Of a stretch of 64,000 bases of DNA, positions 33,990 to 45,374 are shown in pieces (position 1 is the stretch's first letter; each line of letters starts with the position of its first letter). Below the pieces are notes generated by a model. That model ran no database searches, was not told where the DNA came from, and was given only the letters and a program-made list of their open reading frames with translations. This DNA comes from Arabidopsis thaliana (taxonomy: Eukaryota; Streptophyta; Magnoliopsida; Brassicales; Brassicaceae), in contig NC_003075.7 in assembly GCF_000001735.4 (NCBI RefSeq), forward strand, positions 7,255,001-7,319,000, given 5' to 3'. Both the position numbers and the translations under genes were made by a program.

Positions 33990-34537
33990 CATCATCGCAT
34001 ATGTCGTGGTTGATTGCGCAGAGGAAGATAACATGGTATAGGCTAGAGAACAATCTTGTGAATCTATTGGCATATTACATAAACTTCAGGCTAGAGAACA
34101 TTCATTGTTTCTTGTTATAAGATTATGCAGTGATTTGATTTGTTCTTCCAAACCATCATCGTTAGTCAAGTGATTAGAGCTATGTAAAAATTGGTCAGAA
34201 TAAGAATAAATATATGTTTGAATTCACAAGAAACAAGTGACAATAGATTGAATTACTACAGAGTATATGCATCAAAATCCAAGCTACTTTATTCCTCCGA
34301 CATGATGGAAAAGACAATTGAGTTTCGACAATTGAAACATCTAAGTGATGAAGCTGTACATTGCTCAAAATCTACTAACAAATAAATGAAGCAAAATCTA
34401 GCAACACAGAAACAATGCAGATACGTAAGTGATTTTTCCTGGCAATGCAAGTGCTCGGTTTCAAAAGCTTAACCTAGAGCGAACTCCAAGCTCAACAAGG
34501 GGAAACAGAGACCATGACTTAAGCAGAGAGACAGAGC
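33990..34537. other. Convergent 3' flanks
   Basis: Holds the 3' UTRs of the NYN gene (+) and the epimerase gene (-). AT-rich, no gene seen. Confidence 0.5.
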
Positions 34538-35848
34538 TCACCAAGAACTCTTCTTCTTCGAGCCAGTGTAAAAACCCATATACCATTTCACAAACTTTTT
34601 CAAACCCGTCTCAAGATCAACCGCAGGTTTATAACCGAGCTCTGCTTGCGCTAACGTGATATTGGCATGAGTAAACTCAACATCCCCATTCCTCGGTAGA
34701 GGCATGATCTTTTTCTTAGCTTTCATCTTCAAAAGCTTCTCTAATATAGTCACAAGCTTAGTAACAGGAACAGGAGAAGTATTCCCCAAATTATAAATCC
34801 TAAACATAGCAGGACCTTTCTTCTTACCACCACTACCAGTACTCTTCTCAGCAGTATCTAACGCACCTAAACAACCTTTTACAATATCATCAATGTAAGT
34901 GAAGTCCCTAGCAACACTACCTTTATCAGGAGATTCAAACACAGTAATCGTCTTCCCTTTAAGAATATCTTTAGTAAAGAAGAAATACGCCATATCTGGT
35001 CTACCCCAAGGTCCATAGACAGTGAAAAACCGCAAACCCGTTAACGATAATCCGTAGATGTGATTGTAAGTATGCGCAATTCCTTCACCTGCTTTCTTCG
35101 TAGCTGCGTACAAACTCGCTGGTTGATCGGTACGGTCTTTCTCCGAAAAGGGTACTTTCGAATTCAGACCATAAACAGAGCTAGAGGAAGCCCAGACTAT
35201 AGCAGGTTGCGGATTCGCTGATTTCGATACTTCTAATAGATTCACAAACCCAGCAATGTTACTGTTAACATATGAGCCAGGGTTTTGCATTGCGTAACGC
35301 ACACCAGCTTGAGCAGCGAGATGCATAACATGTGTGAAGAGGACAACATCAAAGAGCTTTCTGAGTAAAACGGCGTCGTTTATATCGCCTTCGACTACGA
35401 AAACACCTGATCTTTCTAAAAGGCCTTGTCTTGCTCGTTTAAGCTTTGGATCGTAGTATCGATTGAAATTGTCGAGACCTAGAACACCATCGCCGCGTCT
35501 TCGTAACGCGATCGAGACGTGAGTACCGACGAATCCGGAAGCTCCGGTGACTAATACCGTTAAACCGCCGTGAGACCTAGGACGAGCGGATTTACGGACT
35601 TGTTTCTCCCAGTGAGAGCCGCCGTATTTCGCGGCGGAAATGGAGGAAGAATCGTTGAGATTCCGGCGAGATGGTGACGGAGGAGGAGATAAAACGAGGT
35701 AGAAGAGGAAGAGAGCGAGGAAGAGAGAAGCCCAAAGGGTGAGTTTTGAGAGACGGAGGTAACGGTGGTGGTGGAGAATCCCGTACGGTGGAACTTTATC
35801 GGTTTTGTACTTTCCGGGAGTAGAAGGAAGATCATCAAGGTGAGACAT
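34538..35848 (-). CDS. GAE5: UDP-D-glucuronate 4-epimerase
   Basis: Intronless, 436 codons; start ATG at 35848 (MSHLDDLPSTPGKYKTDKVP). Type II Golgi membrane protein: cytosolic tail, signal anchor at about residues 34-54 (LSKLTLWASLFLALFLFYLV), Pro/Ser stem, then an extended SDR catalytic domain. The NAD-binding GASGFVG lies at 102-108, followed by LGLDNFNRYYD and GDIND. The active site is ASSSSVYG (220-227) and YAATK (Tyr247, Lys251). The enzyme interconverts UDP-glucuronate and UDP-galacturonate, supplying the pectin backbone sugar. The C-terminal RNGDVEFTHANITLAQAELG is typical of the family. The paralogue name GAE5 is from memory of the locus (At4g12250); the family call is firm. Confidence 0.93.
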   Translation of the reverse strand: MSHLDDLPSTPGKYKTDKVPPYGILHHHRYLRLSKLTLWASLFLALFLFYLVLSPPPSPSRRNLNDSSSISAAKYGGSHWEKQVRKSARPRSHGGLTVLVTGASGFVGTHVSIALRRRGDGVLGLDNFNRYYDPKLKRARQGLLERSGVFVVEGDINDAVLLRKLFDVVLFTHVMHLAAQAGVRYAMQNPGSYVNSNIAGFVNLLEVSKSANPQPAIVWASSSSVYGLNSKVPFSEKDRTDQPASLYAATKKAGEGIAHTYNHIYGLSLTGLRFFTVYGPWGRPDMAYFFFTKDILKGKTITVFESPDKGSVARDFTYIDDIVKGCLGALDTAEKSTGSGGKKKGPAMFRIYNLGNTSPVPVTKLVTILEKLLKMKAKKKIMPLPRNGDVEFTHANITLAQAELGYKPAVDLETGLKKFVKWYMGFYTGSKKKSSW

Positions 35849-37014
35849 TTTCACCGGAGGAGGATTTAGAAATCGGAGAAAATGTCGATTAGGGTTAGGT
35901 TTGGATTTTTGGGTCTTAAGGAAGCAAAATTGAGCAAGTCAAAAATGAGAGGATTTTCCGGGAAAGAAGAAAGAGACGATCTTTTACTTACTTGTTGTAA
36001 TTAAATTAAATGTGGATGGTTTAATTTGGTTAATGATGTAAATTTATTTATTTGGTTCAATCTTTAAGATATGGTAATAAGAAAGCTGCCAGAGAGTATA
36101 TTTAGATTCATGAATTTTAGATTGCTTTTCAAAGTTAAAACGTGTTTGTAGATTGTTGACATTTGTATAGTTGTATTGCATTCTATATTGATCATGTTAT
36201 GCATGTACTTTTGTACACGATCACATATACACTATTTTTACACGCAATAATTGTTTAATAATATTTACTACTTTTGCTTTTAACTTCTGTATTTCTTTGT
36301 TCCGATTGATAATAAAAAGAAAAATTATACAATAACAAAAGGTTATAAGAAATGTGAAATAACGGGGGTAATAATGATAAAAATAGATATAAAATCGATC
36401 GTATCATGTCATATATATAAATAATATCTTTCGGGATTAACTTTTTTTAGTTCTAATTTATATCGATTGACAAAAAAGTAAATAATACAAAATCGGTTAT
36501 TTTTGAGGAATTTTATTACGAGTTATTTTTTATTTTATGAAATTGATCTGTTTTTTAGGAGGTAAACAATAAAATTGCATTAAAAAATGTAGTGATTTTT
36601 TTATTTTTTAATAAGAATTTTCTACTTATAATGTGAACAATACTATGTGGATACATGCTAGTATGTTAGCAATGTGAACAATATTCGTGATAAGTTAAAT
36701 ATTATTTTAATTTAGTTTATGATTGTTATATCTCACCTAACCATTATTTTCGACATCAAACGAAAATTAATGTTATATATTCCTAGTGTCATAGTAAAAG
36801 CTTTAAGAAATAATCCACATTTAATAAGATATACAAATCGTAATATACCATATAATCACGCAACACTGATATTAATCAGCTTAGTATAGTTAACCTATCA
36901 GAAAATTGATCTCTTTATAATAAAATTCTATTTCTTTATGGTAATAAGGAGCCAAATCAATTACTACCAAAATATCGGTTATGCCATATACAGTTAATTT
37001 GTAATTACTCTGGT
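35849..37014. other. Epimerase promoter and AT-rich spacer
   Basis: The first 150 bp form the 5' UTR/promoter of the minus-strand epimerase. The rest is AT-rich with no open frame of note and no repeat border recognised. Confidence 0.45.
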
Positions 37015-37185
37015 TAGATTAGGATATTATCAAAATCAAGATTGACTTTGTCCTTCTAGCGATCATTAACTAATTTTACTAGAGCATAACCGGCTGGGTC
37101 AAAGAAATTTGCTTTTATTGCACAAAATTCTAAATTTATTTCAAAAAATTGTTGTTTGACGCTTGTACTAATTATCAAGCTAGTC
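37015..37185 (+). repeat. Dispersed direct repeat, left copy
   Basis: About 170 bp matching 40798-40970 in the same orientation: attatcaaaatcaa-attgac, tttgtccttct, a gcnggctgggtcaa core, tttgcttttattgcac aaaattctaaattta, and gacgcttgt. No coding content. Confidence 0.75.
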
Positions 37186-37239
37186 CGTACACATCGTCTG
37201 ATATACACTCATTTGGTTGATAGGAGTATTTTTCTCCTA

Positions 37240-38760
37240 GTCCTGGGCGTTTGGGTATTCGGTTCGGGTTCGGATCGATTTTTTCGGGTTCGGATTTTTC
37301 GGAACTATAATTTTAGACCCCGTTCGGGTATTTGAAAACTTCGGTTCGGGTTCGATCCGGTAAATTTTGGGTTTGGGTAGGTATTGGTACTTCCATTGAA
37401 AAATCCAAAAAGTAACCGAATATTATTCGATACTAGTTTATAACTACTATAATATACCCGAACATACTTGATACTAACCACATATACCATAAAACCTGTA
37501 AATTTGTAATAAAAAAAACTTAAAGTAAAATCAATAAAGCATGACATAATAAAAGTTTCATACGTTCAACCCAAAAAGCAAGATTCAAAACATCCAAATA
37601 AAACCATTCAAATAGAAGAAAGAAGTTCAAATCCAAAGCAAGACATAAAAACATCGTTTAGAATCGAATCCAAAGCATTCAAAGTAAAGAAAGAAGTTCA
37701 AATCCAAAGCAACATCCAAACATGATAGATTCCCCATGACTTGTTCCTGTTACATCAAAACCAAATAAGCTCAGTTGAAAAATAAAAAACCATAATAAAC
37801 ATTAAACCATAAACCAAGTAAAAGTCAAATACGAAATGATCGTTGATTCATAAGTCTAGTATATTAACATTGAGCTATAAACCAAGTTCAGAAGTAAAAG
37901 AAAACAAAATGGAGTGATGAAGTTACCTTGTAGTCGTTTCCTTGATTAGTCTTTTAGTCCAAATTCACTTCAGTTTGAAACTCTGAAAAAGATTCAATCA
38001 ACACCCAAGTTGTGTTAGAACATAAGAGAGTTTTCAAACAACATCTAAAACTAAAACTAGTAAACTACATAGATAAAGTTACCTTTCTCAAGCTTATCAA
38101 GTAATTCTATATCAGCAAGAAGTTGTGTATTTGTTAGAAAAGTGTTTTCACTCAGCTTGATTTCACTTTTCAACCACTGCTCAAGGCAAACCAAAGTCTC
38201 TACCATATAATGAGTAAGGCAGCTTCTACTTGGCTCCAAAAGACGACCACTGGTGCTAAAAGCACTTTCAGATGCGACATATGACACTTGCATTGCAAGT
38301 ACATCTCTTGCAATTTCTGATAAAACTGGATACTTCTGACTATTGAGTCTCCACCAAGACAAGACATCCCACTCCATTCCAGGAAGAGTCTTAGGATTTT
38401 CTACCTCTGCCTTCAGATATATATCTAACTCATCTTTAGGATCAGTAACCCTAATTTCATTAACCATCTCTTTATAAGACCTGTCCATCCTTTCAAACTC
38501 AACATTACTATCTTCAGCTAACTCACATGCAAAAATATCTCTGGCAGCAGTAGATGAAGGCGGATTAGACTGAGATGATTGTGTGTTTGGTCCCTTGAAA
38601 ATAACAGTGTACTCCTTCAGCATAGCCTTCATGACATCATAAACAGAATTATACATCTCCTTGGCTTCTGAAGTGTCTACACCATAAAGTTTCTCAAAGC
38701 ACATTTTAGCAAATTCCATTTTCTGTCTAGAATCAAACACACTAGCAATTATTTTTGGAT
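37240..38760 (-). mobile_element. hAT transposase relic (C-terminal part)
   Basis: A minus-strand frame at 38057-38740 encodes the C-terminal half of a hAT transposase, including the dimerisation domain: LDIYLKAEVENPKTLPG, DVLSWWRLNSQKYPVLSEIA, RDVLAMQVSYVASESAFSTS, GRLLEPSRSCLTHYMVETLV, LEQWL. A splice-donor-like border near 38082 suggests a further short exon to the left. At 37243-37330 the repeated cgggttcgg/ttcgggta DNA is typical of hAT sub-terminal regions. The N-terminal zinc finger and the other end of the element are missing, so it is a non-functional remnant. Confidence 0.8.
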
Positions 38761-39731
38761 ATTTCTCTTAGTTAGTTTGAAGGTTCACTTTATTTGTAAT
38801 TTAATGCTTTTGATAATTGGAAGGGTCGTGGGCTCGTACATTTCCTCGAGCTATTTGTATTTTACTAGCAATGTATGTCAAATATTTGGTGTACTTTAAC
38901 AATTGTTAGAATTCAGTTAACTATAAATCTACATATGTCATATTATTATGAAAATTAGACAAAACTAGGGGGTGTTATAGGTTTTCTGATTTAAATAGAG
39001 TTTTAATGAATTAATAAAATATTACATAGAATCTGTTGTTGTTCAATCAAGATTCTTATAAAGTTTGGTGTTATTAATTTTAAGATTTGTAAATAATGAT
39101 CTAAAATCTTTGTAAATTTGGAGTAATTGGATTCATATTTTTATAAAGTCATAAAAAGTTTTGTGTTATTCAATCAAACAAAAGAATCTATGTTTGTTAA
39201 TGAATTAAGTTATTATGTTATTGTTTATAACTTTCTACACTTTTCTTCGCAACATGAAGTCATAAAAAGTATCATCAAAATAGAAAGATTGTTTGAGAAA
39301 CTTTACAAGATTGTGAAAAACTAATTAACAAGATTATAGAAAAGTCTCTAACAATAATTAAAAATATTTTATTTATTTATTTTATATGATATTACTAAAG
39401 TCATCAAAATTTCTTGTAAATTAAGAACCTATAACATTGCTTTAGTGTTACTTTGATTAAGAGAAATTAATAAGTTCAAATTTCTGTCTAAGAAAAAAGA
39501 ACAACAAGAAATGAAGTTCAATTAATAGTGAATCCAATGATAATAATTAAATAAAATCTTATCTTCTTATAGTGACAAGGTCTTACAGTTACCCACTCGA
39601 CACAAATTATTATCATTATATATGTATGCTTAGCACATGACCAATTTTATTAACACAAATTTTACCTAGATCTCTAAGAAGTAAAGAACACTTTAAAACC
39701 TATATTTTTATATATCTTTGTGTTTTAACTC
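38761..39731. other. AT-rich spacer and promoter of the B3 gene
   Basis: Very AT-rich with words such as agtcataaaaagt repeated near 39149 and 39258. TATA-like tttttatatatct sits at 39704-39716, just before the start at 39732. No other gene. Confidence 0.4.
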
Positions 39732-40142
39732 ATGGTAGACACCGAGCTGTATTCAGATAGGCCGTTTAATGCAGACACCTCTTTCAACATCTTGATAACG
39801 TTAACACCATCAGATGTGGGTTTGAGTAATATGATAACGTTTTCAAAAGAGATAGTAGAAACCAAAATGTTACCTTTACTGCCTAAGAATCGTTTCATAG
39901 GTTATTTGGACTTTTTTTATTTTGAAACTAAAATTGTAACAACTCTTACTGTACAAGAAGATGCAAATGGAGATTTTCAATTTCATGGATGGAGTATGAT
40001 TCTCCAACGAAACAATTACAAGACAGACGATATTATAGGATTTTGGTGGGATGCCAATAACTCTAGATTTAATTTTTCAGGTACTCATGATCGCTTAGTT
40101 GATGGAGTGGATCTTTGCAACTTCGTTTCTCAAATATGTTAG
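39732..40142 (+). CDS. Small DUF313-type B3 domain protein
   Basis: An intronless frame of 136 codons (MVDTELYSDRPFNADTSFNI). The sequence follows the DUF313 class of plant B3 proteins: ILITLTPSDVGLSNMITFSK, EIVETKMLPLLP, then an F-x-GWSMILQRNN-K-DDIIGFWWD core and a last strand SRFNFS. In this family the domain is a B3-like DNA-binding fold, usually in genes of unknown target and often expressed in female reproductive tissue. Here the protein is just the domain with short ends. It lies in an AT-rich, transposon-bearing stretch. Function unproven; could be a recently duplicated or decaying member. Confidence 0.65.
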   Translation: MVDTELYSDRPFNADTSFNILITLTPSDVGLSNMITFSKEIVETKMLPLLPKNRFIGYLDFFYFETKIVTTLTVQEDANGDFQFHGWSMILQRNNYKTDDIIGFWWDANNSRFNFSGTHDRLVDGVDLCNFVSQIC

Positions 40143-42807
40143 GTTCCTTATTTTATTTATTTAATTTTGCAAATTTGTCTTCTCGATATTGGTTCATAAG
40201 TTATTTTTAGTTCTATCTTAATTATGTTTTTTAGGATCATCTTTTCTTTTTCAATTATAAATGGATATATTTGGTGTTAAGACAGTTTGGAGTTGCTTAT
40301 TCTCCAGATTTACCTATCTATGATTTTCGTTTTAACGAGTATAAATACTTTTGCTATAGTAAGGTTGTTGATTTGATTATTAAAATTAACGAGTTTTTGA
40401 TAATCATTGAGAAGAATATTCTCAAACGAAGTTTTTGTTGAACGTGAATCCATTGATCTCCGATAACAATAGAACTCTAAGATATGATTCTCTTACTTGA
40501 GATCTATTGATATTCAAGATTACTATCGTAATTTATTCTGGTACACTAACTATTTACACCATTTTTAATAAATTAGATAAAATCACACAAACATGTTTAT
40601 ATTTGGACCTTCACTATGAATAAACTTGGTTTATTTGACTAATATTTCACCATATAATTTTCAAAAATTCGATTTCAAAAAACTATTAGTTCAAACCAAA
40701 CTTGGTTGTAGGATCTGAAGACTTGTAGTTAGGTTGTTTGGTTTGAACTATTATTTTCCAAGATAAAAGTAGATCTCTTTTGATTTGAATATGTGGTTTG
40801 ATTAAAATATTATCAAAATCAAAATTGACTTTGTCCTTCTCACGATCATTAATTAATCTTACTAGAACCGTTAGAGCAAAACTGGCTGGGTCAAGGAAAC
40901 TTGCTTTTATTGCACAAAATTCTAAATTTACTTCGAAGACGTGTTGCTTGACGCTTGTCGTTACTTCTGATAAATGATTTTGAGTAAAATTCAACTAACA
41001 TTAAGGTTGTGATGCTTCCTATATAACAAAGGAAGTCTATAATAAAATCCAAACGAAAAGCCATAAAATTGACTAATCTAATTCCCAAAAGTTTTATATT
41101 TGACTGCATATTGTTTTGGAATTTTATAGTTTTTTTTTTTTTTTTCTCCTTGCTAGTTGCTACCATCGAATTCGAAAAAAAAAAAAAAACGAAAAAAAAT
41201 ACTAAAGTATCTTATTTTTAAAAATATGTTCTCTTGTTGAAATAAATAGGGGAAATAGCCTCGCCACGTTTTTACGCAACCTTTGCTTTGACTTTAAATT
41301 TCATATCACACCATACTCTTATTTCTCTTATGGACTGCAATATTTTAGTTTAAAATTTAAGTAAATGTATAAATGAGTGATGGTTAAAGAAAATAACAGA
41401 TAAAGGAACATGACTTGTTTTTTAATCCAAGTTAAAGAGTATATATATATATATTATTTCTCTAACAAAGTTAAAAGTGGTTAAAACTCACATGAAACCT
41501 AAAAAGAATCTACCAACTCAACCATATTGTCTTATGATTCAATCCCTAAGATTCATTTCCAAGCAATATATTAGATATCTCATATGTAAGTGTATATAAT
41601 ATATAATATATATAGATGATCAAAATCAAAATTTAGGCATTGAAGAGATTGTGTATCAGTTCATGAATAAATTGGAACCTACCATTGTCTCTTTCGCCAA
41701 CTCTAATGCCAATTTTTTTTGGTTTGATTCTCTGGTGAACAATGCAGCATATCTATAAGTACCTTTATAAATCATCCTTCCAGTTTTTATACTAAAATGA
41801 TTACTTATGTCTCTCCTCTTTTGTGCCTTCTCATCGACTACCTTTCATTATGTAAACACTTAAAAGCTAAGCCTGAATTTTATTTAAGGCAGGTAAGTTA
41901 GTATTGGGCTTTAAATATAATTAAGTGGGCCTTGGACCGTATATCGACAAATCAAGTGATGTCGTGTGCTTCGTAAAATTCCCACATCGCTTGTCTAGAA
42001 ACGTAACTTAATGTATATATTTAGACAAATCATTACGGTCACAGTTATGTTTACGTACTTGTCACTTGTTCTCATACTATGATGTAGTTGTCTAGTTGAT
42101 CTCAGTTATGTTTCATGAATTGATACGTTTTTAATCAAGGTGACAAGATTAATAGAGATTAACTACCTCTACACAACTGGACATTGGACAATTCAGATTC
42201 AAGGTTGATATCCTTAAAAACACCAATACACTCCTCTATAAATATTTACGTACTTGTCACTTGTTCTCTTTTTATTGGTTATAAAATTTTAAAAATTTTT
42301 AAAAAATAAATAAACTAAAGGGCTCTCTAAAGTCTAAACTACATTACAAATAATATATTATTGTATTTTAAGAGACACTCTCCATCCATTGATGGAGATG
42401 ATGTTATGGTTTGATCAAGAAGATATCAACTACAAGACATTACGCTTCTAGTTAAAAATAGTTGGTCAACTTAAAATCACGTTGCATGTCTTAATCACGT
42501 TGGTCATATATTCCCAATTGCCCTCAAACGTCAAACATTGAACATCATGTCCGTGATTCTAAAATCTTGTAATGTTATTTTGGCAAATTTCCTTCTTAAA
42601 ACATGAATAAAAAAATCAAGAAAATTTACATATCTCAGACGGTTCTTCTCGTGTGTTTTAGTCTTCTAAGCACCAATGCCAATCTTAGTGGATCTGGATC
42701 TATCCAAGTAGATATGAATAAACAATACAAGTCTACCACACACACAATCACACATTACTCAGCTAAACCAACTGAGATCTAGAGAGAGTAAGAGTGTGAG
42801 AACTTTC
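40143..42807. other. AT-rich spacer before the amine oxidase genes
   Basis: Includes the right copy of the dispersed repeat (40798-40970), homopolymer runs at 41131-41150 and 41176-41198, and a (TA)n run near 41445. No coding gene recognised. The last about 100 bp form the leader of the amine oxidase gene, with acacacacaatcacacattac near 42740. Confidence 0.45.
40798..40970 (+). repeat. Dispersed direct repeat, right copy
   Basis: Partner of 37015-37185, in the same orientation and clearly diverged. The pair brackets the hAT relic and the B3 gene. Confidence 0.75.
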
Positions 42808-43993
42808 ATGGAGCCAAAACTCTCCTCTCGTTTGTTTCTTCTCATCACCACGGCTTGTTTCATCCTCTTATTCACTTCCACTAACTTCTCTCAAGCGCCA
42901 TCATCCACGGCGAAGCTTTTCGACTGCACAAAATCTTCGTCTTCACCTTTTTGTGCGTCAAGAAACTTCCTCTTTAACAAAAACACTCGGCCCATTTCTA
43001 AAAACATTCCCAAAACAAAACCCAAAAACCATGACCACGTTTCCGATACACCGAACCACCCTCTTGACCCACTTACCGTCATGGAGATCAACAAAGTCCG
43101 ATCAATCCTCTCCTCCCACGCGCTCTTCGCCTCACGTGTACCCCACTTGCTTAACTCCGTCGTTCTTGAAGAGCCAGACAAGAATCTAGTCAGACAATGG
43201 GAGAAAGGAGACCAACTACCACCAAGAAAGGCCTCAGTGATCGCACGTGTTGGCGGCAACTCGCACTTGCTCATCGTTGACTTATCTACAAGTCGTGTTG
43301 ATCAAGCGGATAGTCCGGTTCCTGAATCCGGTTACCCGATTGTGACGTCGGAGGAGATGGACAGTGCCGCGTCTGCACCGTTCTCAAACGCAGATTTCAA
43401 CCGTACGATCAACTCTCGTGGAGTTAATCTAACGGACGTGATTTGTATCCCAATCTCTAGTGGCTGGTTTGGTAATAAAGACGACAACACCAAAAGGGTT
43501 ACTAAAATTCAGTGTTTCTCAACTCAAGATACCCCTAATTTCTACATGCGACCTATCGAAGGTTTGACTCTGCTTTTTGATTTAGACACGAAGCGAATAC
43601 TTGAGATAACAGATACCGGTCAATCAATACCCATACCCGGTTCAACTAATACCGATTATCGATATTCTACTCTTCCAAACCATGACAAAACCAGACCCCT
43701 CAATACAATATCACTCGAGCAGCCACGTGGACCAAGCTTCGTTATCGAAGATAACCATTTAGTAAAATGGGCAAATTGGGAATTTCATTTAAAACCAGAC
43801 CCGAGAGCCGGTCTGATTATGTCCCAGGTCAAAATACACGACCCGGATACACAAGAAACACGTGAAGTGATGTACAAAGGTTTCGTGTCGGAGCTTTTTG
43901 TTCCGTACATGGATCCATCGGAAGCTTGGTACTTTAAGACTTACATGGACGCAGGAGAGTACGGGTTCGGGTTACAAGCCATGCCGCTGGAGC

Positions 43994-44365
43994 CAGTGGC
44001 GGAGCCAAAAAACTTATTCATCGGGGTCAAATGTTTTTTGAAAACAAAAATAAGAAACTGAAGCAAAAAAACTATAACATTGTTAGATTAAGGACGAATA
44101 AATATTAAAATTTTAGGTTATTTTTTTATATCAATGGGCTTAATATTTACTCAAAACAAATTTTATTAGACTTAGCACAATATGTATACAAATATTGTAT
44201 AATTATTGGGCTTAAAATATTATAGTTATGTAACATAAATTTGATAGGGGTCAATATTATTATTTTATTGGGGTCAATTTCATAGTTTAAATAAAATATC
44301 AGCTACTTTTTAAAAATCCACCGGGGTCAATTGACCCCTATACTTGTGCATTCCCTCCGCCCCTG
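43994..44365. mobile_element. 372-bp non-autonomous hAT element in amine oxidase exon 1
   Basis: Exact 8-bp target duplication GCTGGAGC at 43986-43993 and 44366-44373. Terminal inverted repeats: left CAGTGGCGGA, right TCCGCCCCTG (that is CAGGGGCGGA reversed), 9 of 10 matching. An 8-bp duplication and CAGNGGCGGA ends are hAT hallmarks. AT-rich interior with no transposase; sub-terminal ggggtcaat words in both orientations (near 44024, 44248, 44272, 44323). Confidence 0.93.
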
Positions 44366-44531
44366 GCTGGAGCCGCTTAATGATTGTCCAAGAAACGCCG
44401 TTTATATGGACGGAACATTCGCGGCGGCTGACGGAACGCCATATGTGAGAGAGAATATGATTTGTGTGTTTGAGAGTTATGCCGGAGATATTGCGTGGCG
44501 TCACACCGAGTATCCCGTCAACGGTATGCCG

Positions 44532-45374
44532 GTGAGTTCTCTTTGCTTCTCATTTAAATATAAGCACTAAAACAAGTAAACATAACAAATCATGGGTTAT
44601 TATTTAAGGATTTGTGCAAAAATATTCTTCAAATGGCTAATTTTTGTAATTTTACAATTCTAAAAATACAGATTTATCCTATAAAATTAAAAATAATACT
44701 CAATATAACCCTTATACATATATTGTCACGATCCAAATAAATCTACATTTTTAAAAAGTAGTTTTTGAAAATCAGAATTGACCTAATAAATAATTATATC
44801 TTTTTAACAATTCTAAAAATCACCTTTACAAGTATTCAATGGCCAAAATCTACCAAAAGGGTAGTGGTCTATCGATAATACAAGGAGTTTGTTCTTTTGT
44901 ACCCTCGGTTCAATCTCTCTTTAGAACTGAGAGTCATTCTTTAAATCAGAATGAATTAAAAGTTGGCTCCGGATACCAGAAAAGATTATAACTAATTATC
45001 TGGAACTCTCAAGCACTTTTTTTTAAAAAAAGGCCAAATATCTGTTTACATAATCATTTTCAGAATTACCTACTGATGTGATTCCCAAAATTGTAACCAA
45101 AATTGTAATTTTCAAAAATAATAAGTTTATGATGAGTTACTAAAAGGGTATCTCTTAAACAGTTTAATAAACTTTTATAAACTTAAGCAGTCAGAAACTT
45201 AAAATTTGTGATATTTTTTGAATTTTTTCTGTTGTGATATTTTTGAAACAGCATCCTACATTGACTCCTAGACAGATTTCTAACATTCGTTTTGTACTTC
45301 TTATTGCATAAAAATACATGTCAACATTTCTGATATAACTAAAAGTCTAAAACCAATATCTAATGAATAAATCG
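44532..45374. other. Amine oxidase intron 1, left part
   Basis: AT-rich intron DNA; the neighbour gene's matching intron is only about 110 bp. No open frame or border recognised left of the LINE, though most of this 840 bp must also be extra sequence relative to the neighbour. Confidence 0.5.

Noticed and set aside
33631-34053. 140-codon minus-strand ORF, Ser/His/Pro-rich
   Set aside because: Lies wholly antisense to the NYN gene; composition mirrors GAN-rich codons on the other strand and no motif is present.
41131-41198. Poly-T/poly-A runs as a possible retroposon tail
   Set aside because: No coding or SINE-like body next to the runs and no flanking duplication found.
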